This document shows positions 34,785 through 43,071 of a stretch of DNA of 64,000 bases, piece after piece. This stretch comes from Clostridia bacterium (GTDB taxonomy: Bacteria; Bacillota; Clostridia; Christensenellales; Borkfalkiaceae). The position numbers and the translations under genes are program-made. Each line of letters begins with the position of its first letter. The stretch's first letter is position 1. The notes beneath the pieces were generated by a model. That model did no database searches, was not told the origin of the DNA, and saw only the letters and a program-made list of their open reading frames with translations. The stretch spans positions 24,728 through 88,727 of the forward strand of contig JAFWBP010000001.1 of NCBI GenBank assembly GCA_017507045.1. Reading direction: 5' to 3'.

Positions 34785-36845
34785 ATGGAGAAAAAACGTT
34801 ACGACGCCAGCGATATTACAGTTCTTGAAGGATTGGAAGCTGTGCGTCTTCGCCCGGGCATGTATATCGGCTCAACAGGTCCGAAGGGTTTGCACCACGT
34901 TCTGTGGGAAATTGTGGATAACGCCATAGATGAGGCGGCCAACGGCCATGCGGATAAAATCGACGTGCGCATCTATAAAGACGGAAGCGTTTCAGTAGAG
35001 GATAACGGCAGAGGCATTCCCACCGATATTCACCCCAAAACGAAGGTATCGGGCGTGCAAGTAGTTTTCACGCAGCTTCATGCGGGCGGTAAGTTTGATG
35101 AACACAACTATTCCTTTTCCGGTGGACTTCACGGCGTTGGTGCTTCCGTTACCAACGCGCTCTCCGAATGGTTGAAGGTGCGCGTTTGGCGAGGCGGTAC
35201 CACATGGGAGATGGAGTTCCATTCCTACTATAACAAGGCCAAGAAAAAATACGAATCGGGTGTGCCGAAGAAGCCGCTCGTTGATACCAAGGTAAAAACG
35301 AAAAAACACGGCACTTTCGTGCACTTCATGCCCGATCGTGAGGTGTTTGCAACGACGGATTTCCAGCTTACCACCATCACACATCGCCTCAACGAGCTTG
35401 CCTTCCTCAATAAGGGGCTTACGATCACCTTCACCGATGAGCGCATTACGCGAAATGAGTTCCTCTCGCAGGGTGGGGGGGATACGAACGTTCAGCTCGA
35501 TCTTTTGGGCGCCACCGAGCCCTATTCCGTTACCTATCGCTACGAGGGCGGCATCTCCGATTTCGTGCTCTATTTGAATGAAGGAAAAAACAAGCTCTAT
35601 TCTAAGCCTCTGTATTATAAGGGCGAGAAGGATGGGATCCTCGTTGAGTTCTCCATTCAGCATACCTCGGAATTTACGGAGAGCATGTTTTCCTTCGTAA
35701 ATAACATTCCTACGCCCGAGGGCGGTTTCCACGAAATGGGCTTCCGCGGAGGGCTTTCCCGCGTGCTCAATCAATATGCACGCGATAACAAGCTCGTGAA
35801 GGAAAAGGACGCACACTTCCTCGGCGATGATTTCCGCGAGGGCCTCACCGCCGTTCTCTCCATCAAGATGAAGAACGTGCAGTTCGAGGGGCAAACGAAA
35901 ACGAAACTCGGAAACCCCGAGGCGCGCACGCCTGTGGATAATATCGTGGTAGAGGGGCTTCGCAAGCTCGCAGCGGCGCCTGCCTACAAGAAGGCGTTTG
36001 AGGATATCATCAAAAAAGCGCAGGGTGCGGCGAAGGTACGCATTGCGGCGCGGCAGGCAAAGGATACTGCGCGCGCTAAAAACAGCATTGATAACATCAC
36101 ACTCGTGGGCAAGCTTGCTGCTTGCTCGGGCAGAACCCCCGCACACAACGAACTCTTCATCGTTGAGGGTGATTCGGCAGGCGGCACGGCAAAGCAAGCG
36201 CGCGTGCGGCAGTTTCAATCCATTCTGCCCCTCAGGGGAAAACCTCTCAACGTGGAGAAAAAGCGCCTCGATCAAGTGCTCGCAAACGAGGAGATCCGCA
36301 CGCTCATTTCAGCGCTCGGCACAGGCATTGGTAACGATTTCAATCTGGAAAAGCTCAACTATCATAAAGTTATCATCCTCTCGGATGCCGATCAGGATGG
36401 ATTTCATATCCGCTGTATACTCCTCACGTTTTTCTTCCGATATATGCGTCCGCTCGTCTCTGCCGGGCACGTATACATTGGCATGCCCCCCTTATACAAG
36501 GTCTATAAAGCAAACGGCAGTGTGGAAGAATACGCCTACGACGATAAAGAACTGCAAGAAAAGATCGAAAAAGTGGGGCGCGGCTACCTCATTCAGCGCT
36601 ATAAAGGCTTGGGCGAGATGAGTGCAGAGCAGCTATGGTCAACAACGATGGATCCTATGCGGCGCAACCTCACGCAGGTAACGTTGGAGGACGCCGTTGC
36701 CGCCGAAAACATGATCACCATGCTCATGGGCGATAAGGTGGAAGGCAGAAAAGAATTTTTGAACCGCAACGCGAACTTTAACAAGCAGGATGCGTTCATT
36801 GATAAGGTAAAGCTCAACAAGGAGGGTGCAAATGAAGAAGAATGA
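34785..36845 (+). CDS. parE: DNA topoisomerase IV subunit B (ParE)
   Basis: This 686-residue ATPase subunit of a type IIA topoisomerase unlinks daughter chromosomes. GHKL ATP-binding motifs are [19 protein letters not shown] and [15 protein letters not shown]. The transducer domain follows, then TOPRIM motifs EGDSAGGTA and SDADQDG. It pairs with the subunit A gene, which starts inside its last codons. Subunit B of gyrase is similar. ParE is preferred because the gene is paired with a subunit A lacking a clear GyrA-box and lies away from dnaA/recF. ATG 34785 follows GAGGT. Confidence 0.88.
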   Translation: MEKKRYDASDITVLEGLEAVRLRPGMYIGSTGPKGLHHVLWEIVDNAIDEAANGHADKIDVRIYKDGSVSVEDNGRGIPTDIHPKTKVSGVQVVFTQLHAGGKFDEHNYSFSGGLHGVGASVTNALSEWLKVRVWRGGTTWEMEFHSYYNKAKKKYESGVPKKPLVDTKVKTKKHGTFVHFMPDREVFATTDFQLTTITHRLNELAFLNKGLTITFTDERITRNEFLSQGGGDTNVQLDLLGATEPYSVTYRYEGGISDFVLYLNEGKNKLYSKPLYYKGEKDGILVEFSIQHTSEFTESMFSFVNNIPTPEGGFHEMGFRGGLSRVLNQYARDNKLVKEKDAHFLGDDFREGLTAVLSIKMKNVQFEGQTKTKLGNPEARTPVDNIVVEGLRKLAAAPAYKKAFEDIIKKAQGAAKVRIAARQAKDTARAKNSIDNITLVGKLAACSGRTPAHNELFIVEGDSAGGTAKQARVRQFQSILPLRGKPLNVEKKRLDQVLANEEIRTLISALGTGIGNDFNLEKLNYHKVIILSDADQDGFHIRCILLTFFFRYMRPLVSAGHVYIGMPPLYKVYKANGSVEEYAYDDKELQEKIEKVGRGYLIQRYKGLGEMSAEQLWSTTMDPMRRNLTQVTLEDAVAAENMITMLMGDKVEGRKEFLNRNANFNKQDAFIDKVKLNKEGANEEE

Positions 36846-39273
36846 GAAACTCACCGAACCGCAAGGTCAGCTCTTCGTAACCCCCTTGGAAGAGGTGCTT
36901 CCCGCATCCATGCTCCCGTATGCCGAGTTCGTAATAATGGACCGTGCGCTCCCCCGCGTGGAAGATGGGTTGAAGCCCGTTCAGAGGCGAATCCTCTATA
37001 CCATGTTCGAGATGGGGCTTCTGCCGGATAAGCCGCACAAGAAATCTGCGCGCATCGTTGGCGATTGCATGGGTAAATATCATCCCCACGGCGATAGCTC
37101 GGTATACGATGCGATGGTGCGTATGGCGCAGGATTTCAACATGGGCAGAACGCTCGTAAACGGCCACGGCAACTTCGGCTCGGTAGATGGCGATCCTGCC
37201 GCGGCAATGCGTTATACGGAAGCGCGCCTCGAGCCGCTTGCTTTGGAGCTGCTTCGCGATCTCGATAAGGATACCGTTTCCTTCTCGCTGAACTTCGATG
37301 ATTCCCTCAAGGAGCCGGATATGCTCCCGGGAAGATTTCCAAATCTACTCGTAAACGGCGCTTCGGGCATTGCAGTAGGGCTTGCCACGAACATTCCGCC
37401 GCACAACTTAAATGAGACGATCAACGGCGTTATCGCCTACATCAACAAGCCTTCCATCAAAACGGAAGAATTGATGAAGTATATCCCTGCGCCCGATTTT
37501 CCCACGGGCGGTTTCATCATTCCGCACGAGCTCGTGCAGGCGTATAAAACGGGTAAGGGAAAGATCTCCATTCGCGCAAAGATCCGCGTGGAAGAGGGGG
37601 ATGGGGATAAGAAACTCATTGTAATCACCGAGCTTCCCTATCAAGTGAATAAATCCGCCCTTCTTCGCAAGATAGCAGAACTTCGCAACGATAAAAAGGA
37701 AGAGCTTGCCTGCGTTATGCGTGTGAGCGATGAGAGCGATCGCGTAGGTATGCGCGCCGTTATCGAGGTCAAGGGCGAAACGGATATCCCCAAGCTTCTC
37801 AAATATCTTTACAAGTATACCGATCTTGAAGTCACCTTCGGCATCAACATGGTGGCAATCGCTGGGGGCAAGCCCATGCTCATGGGGCTGCGCGATATCG
37901 TAAAATATTATGCCGAGTATCAGCGCGAAGTTGTTCTTCGCCGCACGAATTACGATCTGGCGCAGGCAAAGGAGCGCTGCCACATCCTCGAAGGCTTGAT
38001 CATCGCGGTGAAAAATATCGACGAGGTCATTCGCATCATCAAGAAGGCGGAATCCACGCCCGATGCGCGCGAAAAGCTGAAAAAGCGCTTCGATCTTTCC
38101 GATCGCCAAGCGCAGGCGATTCTCGATCTCAGGCTCGCGCGCCTCACCAAGCTCGAGGTGTATAAGCTGGAACAGGAGCTGAAAGATCTCAAAGAGCTTA
38201 TCGCAAAGCTTGAGGCAATCGTCGCAAGCAAGCAGTTGCAGTTTGGCGTGGTAAAATCAGAGCTTCTCGAAATCCGCAAAAAATACGGCGCGCCGAGAAG
38301 ATCCTCCATCGTGGGGGAGGCAGAAGAGCCTGAATTAGAGCGCAACGATATTCAAGAACCCGGCGTTCCCGCAGTGCTCTGTATCACTGCGGATAACAAG
38401 ATCAAGTGCGTTGAAGAGGGAAATTACGAGCAAGTGAAAAAGCCCGTAACCGCAAGCACCAAGCGGTGCAGTGTTGTGCTGAGAAGCCTTAACATGATGT
38501 CGGATGAAGTTGCCCTCATCTTTTCCGACCGCGGCAATTGCTTCCGCCTGCGCGGGCAGCAGTGCATGAAAAAACTCACGGAGAGCGGTTTTGCTCTTGC
38601 CGATCTTTTCAGCGATGCCGAGGATGGCGAGCTTCCCGTAGCTCTCTATAAAGCGGATATCAAGGAAGGAACTCTGCTCTTCATCACCAGGCAGGGTATG
38701 CTCAAGCGTACTGCCTGGGCGGAGTATTCCGTTGCAAAAACGGCGTTCCAAGGCATTCGCCTCAACGAGGGCGATCGCCTGCTTGAAGTTCAGCCCGATT
38801 CTGCGGAGGAGGGCGTTACCGTATTCTTCGTAACGAAGAACGGCATGTGCCTCAATGCAAAGAAGGATGATATCCCCATGCAAGGGCGCGTTGCCGGCGG
38901 TGTTAAAGGTATGAACTGCAGCACAGGCGACGAGGTGCTCTTCGCTTCGCAGATCGATGGCGAGGGCGAAATTGTGCTCGCGCTCTCGGGCGGAAGATTC
39001 AAGCGCGTGATCGCCGCGCAGATCGATCCGCTTCCCCGCTACCGCAAGGGCGTGCATATCGCCTCCCTGAAAGAGGAAGATACAATCCTTTTCGCTGATT
39101 ATGTAACCGTGCCCTACATGCTCGCCGTGACGAAGGACGACGGCACCATGACCGAGATCTCCACCGAGGAAGTTCCCATCGACGCAACGAATACCCGTGG
39201 CAGACCGCTCAAGGGCGCCAAGTGGAAGGCGGCGGAAGTGTTCGCCATGAAGTACCGCGAGGATAAAAATTAA
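36832..39273 (+). CDS. parC: DNA topoisomerase IV subunit A (ParC)
   Basis: This 813-residue DNA breakage-reunion subunit has a winged-helix region [20 protein letters not shown], catalytic Tyr128 in [11 protein letters not shown], a coiled-coil tower at about 410-480 and a C-terminal beta-pinwheel (about 500-800). The gyrase hallmark QRRGGKG box is absent; the nearest match is GRVAGGVKG. This supports topo IV over gyrase. ATG 36832 has AAGGAGG 8 nt upstream and overlaps parE by 14 nt. A GTG six nt earlier is possible but poorly spaced. The residues of the quinolone pocket look wild type (Ser at both GDSS positions). Confidence 0.88.
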   Translation: MKKNEKLTEPQGQLFVTPLEEVLPASMLPYAEFVIMDRALPRVEDGLKPVQRRILYTMFEMGLLPDKPHKKSARIVGDCMGKYHPHGDSSVYDAMVRMAQDFNMGRTLVNGHGNFGSVDGDPAAAMRYTEARLEPLALELLRDLDKDTVSFSLNFDDSLKEPDMLPGRFPNLLVNGASGIAVGLATNIPPHNLNETINGVIAYINKPSIKTEELMKYIPAPDFPTGGFIIPHELVQAYKTGKGKISIRAKIRVEEGDGDKKLIVITELPYQVNKSALLRKIAELRNDKKEELACVMRVSDESDRVGMRAVIEVKGETDIPKLLKYLYKYTDLEVTFGINMVAIAGGKPMLMGLRDIVKYYAEYQREVVLRRTNYDLAQAKERCHILEGLIIAVKNIDEVIRIIKKAESTPDAREKLKKRFDLSDRQAQAILDLRLARLTKLEVYKLEQELKDLKELIAKLEAIVASKQLQFGVVKSELLEIRKKYGAPRRSSIVGEAEEPELERNDIQEPGVPAVLCITADNKIKCVEEGNYEQVKKPVTASTKRCSVVLRSLNMMSDEVALIFSDRGNCFRLRGQQCMKKLTESGFALADLFSDAEDGELPVALYKADIKEGTLLFITRQGMLKRTAWAEYSVAKTAFQGIRLNEGDRLLEVQPDSAEEGVTVFFVTKNGMCLNAKKDDIPMQGRVAGGVKGMNCSTGDEVLFASQIDGEGEIVLALSGGRFKRVIAAQIDPLPRYRKGVHIASLKEEDTILFADYVTVPYMLAVTKDDGTMTEISTEEVPIDATNTRGRPLKGAKWKAAEVFAMKYREDKN

Positions 39274-39283
39274 CCGTTCATAG

Positions 39284-39317
39284 GCCACTACCTTCCGTTT
39301 AAGGCAGTGGCTTTTTT
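39284..39317 (+). terminator. Terminator of parE-parC
   Basis: GCCACT-A-CCTT pairs with AAGG-C-AGTGGC, followed by TTTTTT. Confidence 0.85.
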
Positions 39318-39412
39318 CATACTGAAAATTCCAGAATACGAAGTCCTTGTACTATTTCTTCTTTTTTCGACATAATGATAAATATGTTTCATTGAAAAAG
39401 GGGAATAGGCGT

Positions 39413-39664
39413 ATGTGGTCGATCGAGGAGCGTGTGAGAAGGTGCGGTGAGTACATCGTGGAAACGGGTTGCACTGTGCGCACGTGCGCATACGTGCTCG
39501 GCTCCAGCAAATCTACCGTGCATAAAGATGTAACGGAGCGCCTACCCATGCTCGATCCCGATCTCGCAAAGCGTGTGAAGGCGGTGCTCGAAATCAACCT
39601 CTCCGAGCGCCATATCCGCGGCGGCGAATCCACGAAAAAGAAGTACGCCGCCCGCAAAGGTTGA
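39413..39664 (+). CDS. spoIIID: Sporulation regulator SpoIIID
   Basis: This 83-residue DNA-binding protein acts in the mother cell during sporulation, switching genes between the SigE and SigK stages. The conserved run is RVRRCGEYIVETGCTVRTCA, then VLGSSKSTVHKDVTERLP and LSERHIRGGESTKKKY, which is near the family consensus. ATG 39413 follows AAAAGGGG. The open frame runs further upstream without homology. A CATAATGAT element at 39371 could be a SigE -10 box, as expected for spoIIID, but I see no convincing SigE -35 box. The gene marks the host as a spore former or descendant of one. Confidence 0.95.
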   Translation: MWSIEERVRRCGEYIVETGCTVRTCAYVLGSSKSTVHKDVTERLPMLDPDLAKRVKAVLEINLSERHIRGGESTKKKYAARKG

Positions 39665-39690
39665 TATTTATAGCGAAATATCTTAATTAA

Positions 39691-39737
39691 GCCGCCCACG
39701 CGGCAGCACAACGGTGCACCGCGTGGGCGGCTTTTAT
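39691..39737 (+). terminator. spoIIID terminator
   Basis: GCCGCCCACGCGG (39691-39703) pairs with CCGCGTGGGCGGC (39719-39731), followed by TTTTATTG. Confidence 0.88.
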
Positions 39738-39740
39738 TGT

Positions 39741-39761
39741 GGTATAAGTACAGCTTATACC
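39741..39761. repeat. Perfect dyad, operator-like
   Basis: GGTATAAG (39741-39748), 5-nt spacer, CTTATACC (39754-39761). A degraded second copy follows (ATTATAAG...CTAATACC, about 39764-39784). It lies about 40 bp upstream of the promoter of the secreted-protein operon. Confidence 0.55.
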
Positions 39762-39802
39762 TATTATAAGTAATTCTAATACCTAAATTTTTCGTCAAAT
39801 AC

Positions 39803-39833
39803 TTGACAGCTCTCAATAAATATGTTATATAAT
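39803..39833 (+). promoter_or_regulatory. Promoter of the secreted-protein operon
   Basis: TTGACA (39803-39808) with TATAAT at 39828-39833 (19-bp spacer), or TTATAT at 39825-39830 (16 bp). Confidence 0.65.
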
Positions 39834-39864
39834 AAAATATAAAATAATTTTTTGGAGGTGTTGT

Positions 39865-40956
39865 ATGACTACACGGAAAAAGAGCTTGCTTGCAATTCTC
39901 TTAGCTTTCTGCCTCATTTTCGCCGGGGCGATGCCGCTTACTGCAGGGATTTCTGCCTATGCGAAGGAAAGTAATACGGATGCAGATCCGGGGAATCTGT
40001 ATTATTTCAGCGATCGTGCGCAAACGGATACGGTATTTTACCAGCTTGGCTACTCGTTCACAGAGGAATATCATTGGCCGATAGCATATTTTGATGATAA
40101 TAATTCATATTACTATGCATTTGAGCAGAACGTGCGCCAAAATGCAGATGAAATTTCTGAAATTTCAAATGCATATGTGATTTTTGAGATGTGCCAATGG
40201 CGAAAAAACAACCAGGTTGGTATTAAATATTTTTCTGATGTTTTAGAAGATATTTTTGCTTCACTTCAGGGAAACGGGTGCAAAATCATGTTCATCTGCG
40301 ATACCGATGAAACGCGATTCGAATTGAACTATAGAAACGAATTCCTTCGTTACGTGGATATTCATATCAACACGGATGCTCTCACGCTCTTTTTGTACAG
40401 TGCATGCGTCTATATCGATGCGCATGCTTCGGGAATAGATATTGAAGGGTTCGATGGAACTTATGAAGTAGAGGAGGGTGCAGAAAGCGAGATCACGATA
40501 TTCGTAGAGAACTCCTTGTGCGCTACTAACCCAATCCTGCAAATAGATGTTTTTGAGGAGCTTTTGCAGTTCTTTCCGTTCAAGAATAACGTTTCATATA
40601 ATCTCCACCCGGTAACTACAGCCACGTATGCAATTGGAACAACGTATTATGGCGCAGATTATCTCGTGAATTGGTTTTCGAGTTTATTTAACCAAGATAT
40701 TCCTGTATCTCTTGCGTTCATCTATGAGCTCAATGGGGCTTTCCCGGATGGAGATTATGGATTTGAAGTATTTCTTGCCGCAAATTTCTATTGGAGCCTG
40801 CTCGATACCATTTCCGATATCATGAATGATTTTCTCTATGAAGGTGATTTATCCGTATACGATAATTGGCCTGGGCGCTGCTTGGTAACCCACAAGCCCG
40901 CATACGGCGATGGATGGTTGCTCGTTCCTATACCCATAGAAGAATGGCAAATTTAA
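39865..40956 (+). CDS. Secreted protein of unknown function
   Basis: This is a 363-residue protein with a classical signal peptide (KKSLLAILLAFCLIFAGAMP; cleavage probably after AYA at about residue 34). The mature part is acidic and aromatic-rich, with no recognised domain, catalytic motif or cell-wall anchor. ATG 39865 has a GGAGGT SD. It is followed after 13 nt by a lipoprotein gene, so the two are likely co-expressed and may work together at the surface. Base composition is a little more AT-rich than the housekeeping genes. I do not recognise the family. Confidence 0.8.
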   Translation: MTTRKKSLLAILLAFCLIFAGAMPLTAGISAYAKESNTDADPGNLYYFSDRAQTDTVFYQLGYSFTEEYHWPIAYFDDNNSYYYAFEQNVRQNADEISEISNAYVIFEMCQWRKNNQVGIKYFSDVLEDIFASLQGNGCKIMFICDTDETRFELNYRNEFLRYVDIHINTDALTLFLYSACVYIDAHASGIDIEGFDGTYEVEEGAESEITIFVENSLCATNPILQIDVFEELLQFFPFKNNVSYNLHPVTTATYAIGTTYYGADYLVNWFSSLFNQDIPVSLAFIYELNGAFPDGDYGFEVFLAANFYWSLLDTISDIMNDFLYEGDLSVYDNWPGRCLVTHKPAYGDGWLLVPIPIEEWQI

Positions 40957-40969
40957 GGAGGTAAGTTTT

Positions 40970-42928
40970 ATGAAGAAGAGCAGAATCGCATTGTTAGCCA
41001 TTCTTGCGGGCATGGTATGCCTCTTTTTGTGCGCGGCGTGCGGTTCGTTTTCCAAACAGCTTTCTGTGCCGAAAAATCTCCAAATCGATGAATACGATAT
41101 TCTCACGTGGGAAGAGGTGCCTGGTGCGGAAAAATACCTCGTGAGCATCAACGATGAAGATTACCAAACGGATGCATGCAAGCTGGATATTTTCATGCTT
41201 ACCGCCACTCCCGGAGTATATAAAATTAGTGTAAGCGCATTGGGTGATCTGCAAAACACTTTCGATTCAGGGTGGTCTGCGGAGTTTATTTACAATGTGC
41301 AAGATGCAGAAGGCTTGGTGGCTTATGGATTAATAGATAATGACACCGCTTATACAGTGGCGGCTGCATGCAATGTGATAGAGGGCTCTCCTGCTCCGAA
41401 AGGGAAATTGGTAATCCCCTCCGAATATAAAGGGCTCCCGGTTACCGAAGTTTACACTTCCGGTTTTGCGAATTGTATGGAGATCACCTCGGTCATTTTG
41501 CCGGAGAGCATTTCTTCCATTGGAGCGTATGCATTTAAGAATTGCGAGGGGATGGCAAGAATTAAGCTCCCAATCTATATGGAGGGAAAACTTTTACAAA
41601 CGTTTAAATACTGTACTAAGCTTACGGAAATTGATCTGCCGCATGGCATTTCATCTCTCAACGCAACTTTTGGCGGTGGGCTCAAGCGCCTTGTGATTCC
41701 GGCCACGGTAACGGAAATTGCCTGGAATACATTCGTCGGATGCGATCAACTTGAAGATCTTACCGTTGAAGAAGGCAACCCCGTTTATAAAAGCGATGGA
41801 AACTGCATATTGAGCTGCGAAGATAACACCTTGATGATCGGAATCTCTTCCAGCGTTATCCCTGAATACGTAACTACCATTGGGGCGAATGCATTTGCAG
41901 GTTGCAAGGATCTTACGAGCATAATCATTCCGCGCGGAGTTACGAATATGATAGGATCTCCATTCAGCCGTTGCGATAATCTCACGAATCTCAAAGTTGC
42001 GGAGGGAAACCCCGTTTACAGAAGTGAAGGAAACTGCATCATCAAAAGAGAGAACAACGAGCTTGTTAACGGTTGCAAGAATAGTGTGATTCCCGCTGAC
42101 GTGAAGATTATTGGGGAATCGGCATTCAATTCATCCGGAATAACGAGCCTCGTTCTTCCTCACGGTGTAACAAGCATCGAACTCGGTGCTTTTTCTGCCT
42201 GCAGGGCGCTCACAAGCATCGTGATCCCGAACACGGTAACATATATCGCTTCTGATGCGTTCCAGCTGTGCGAAGCGCTCACAAGTATCGAAATCCCCGG
42301 TAGCGTGAAAAGTATTGGAGATATGGCATTTTCAAGGAGCGGAATCGCAAGTTTAAAAATTTGCAATGGCGTTACAGAAATAGGAGAGTATGCTTTTTCC
42401 GCTTGCGTGAATCTTAAAAATGTTCGTATTCCGGTGAGTGTTACGAGCATTGGAGATGCAGCATTTTACAACAACGATTATACGCACGCGGTAACGCTCT
42501 CGAAAAATGTAGAAGTGATGCCGGACAGGATATTTACTATTAGTACGGTTTACGCTGAGCATTCCGAAAAGCCGAACGGATGGGGTGATTATACGGATTT
42601 CTATGATACGATACTGTGGGGCTGTACTTTAGTAATTGAGGAAGGGTACCCTTACGTTGAATCATATACGTATAGTAGAGGTGCGTTTGAGCCCGGTTGC
42701 TTTCCGCCCGAAATTCCTTCGCGAGAAGGGTACACCTTCGCGGGGTGGGCAACGGAAAAGGGGAGCAAAGAGGTGGTTTACGGTACGTATGATTATGTTG
42801 GGGAGTATTCGGATTTCGCGATAGGAACAGTAAGGGTATCTATGAAAATCACGTTGCCAGAAGAAGATAGGCAAAAGATTCCCGAGGGAACCACGCTCTA
42901 CGCAGTATGGATTCCGGAAAACGGTTAA
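40970..42928 (+). CDS. BspA-like leucine-rich-repeat lipoprotein
   Basis: This 652-residue lipoprotein has a signal peptide ending LFLCAA-C24 (a slightly atypical lipobox). Residues ~35-110 resemble an FN3-type domain (EYDILTWEEVPGAEKYLVSI). From about 145 to 520 are BspA/LRR_5 repeats of the form LTSIVIPNTVTYIASDAFQL. The C-terminus has an InlB-type unit (SREGYTFAGWATEKG and LYAVW). Such proteins sit on the cell surface and often mediate adhesion; the ligand is unknown. An AAGGAGG SD precedes ATG 40970. A strong terminator follows. Confidence 0.9.
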   Translation: MKKSRIALLAILAGMVCLFLCAACGSFSKQLSVPKNLQIDEYDILTWEEVPGAEKYLVSINDEDYQTDACKLDIFMLTATPGVYKISVSALGDLQNTFDSGWSAEFIYNVQDAEGLVAYGLIDNDTAYTVAAACNVIEGSPAPKGKLVIPSEYKGLPVTEVYTSGFANCMEITSVILPESISSIGAYAFKNCEGMARIKLPIYMEGKLLQTFKYCTKLTEIDLPHGISSLNATFGGGLKRLVIPATVTEIAWNTFVGCDQLEDLTVEEGNPVYKSDGNCILSCEDNTLMIGISSSVIPEYVTTIGANAFAGCKDLTSIIIPRGVTNMIGSPFSRCDNLTNLKVAEGNPVYRSEGNCIIKRENNELVNGCKNSVIPADVKIIGESAFNSSGITSLVLPHGVTSIELGAFSACRALTSIVIPNTVTYIASDAFQLCEALTSIEIPGSVKSIGDMAFSRSGIASLKICNGVTEIGEYAFSACVNLKNVRIPVSVTSIGDAAFYNNDYTHAVTLSKNVEVMPDRIFTISTVYAEHSEKPNGWGDYTDFYDTILWGCTLVIEEGYPYVESYTYSRGAFEPGCFPPEIPSREGYTFAGWATEKGSKEVVYGTYDYVGEYSDFAIGTVRVSMKITLPEEDRQKIPEGTTLYAVWIPENG

Positions 42929-42939
42929 TAAGTAACCTT

Positions 42940-42969
42940 GCCGCCGCACGCAAAGCGTGCGGCGGTTTT
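42940..42969 (+). terminator. Terminator of the secreted-protein operon
   Basis: GCCGCCGCACGC pairs with GCGTGCGGCGG around AAA, followed by TTTTC. Confidence 0.85.
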
Positions 42970-43012
42970 CACGTTTCGGCGAAATATTCCGCGTAAATTT
43001 TCTTCTGTGAAA

Positions 43013-43041
43013 GTTGTCATTTTCGAAGAATTATGGTATAA
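43013..43041 (+). promoter_or_regulatory. Promoter of the activase operon
   Basis: TTGTCA (43013-43018), 17-bp spacer, TATAAT (43036-43041). Confidence 0.75.
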
Positions 43042-43071
43042 TACACATAAGAAATTATCATGGGATATACT

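Noticed and set aside
34785..39273. Gyrase instead of topoisomerase IV
   Set aside because: Subunit A lacks the QRRGGKG box and the pair is not near dnaA/recF; topo IV fits better, though a gyrase-like origin cannot be fully excluded.
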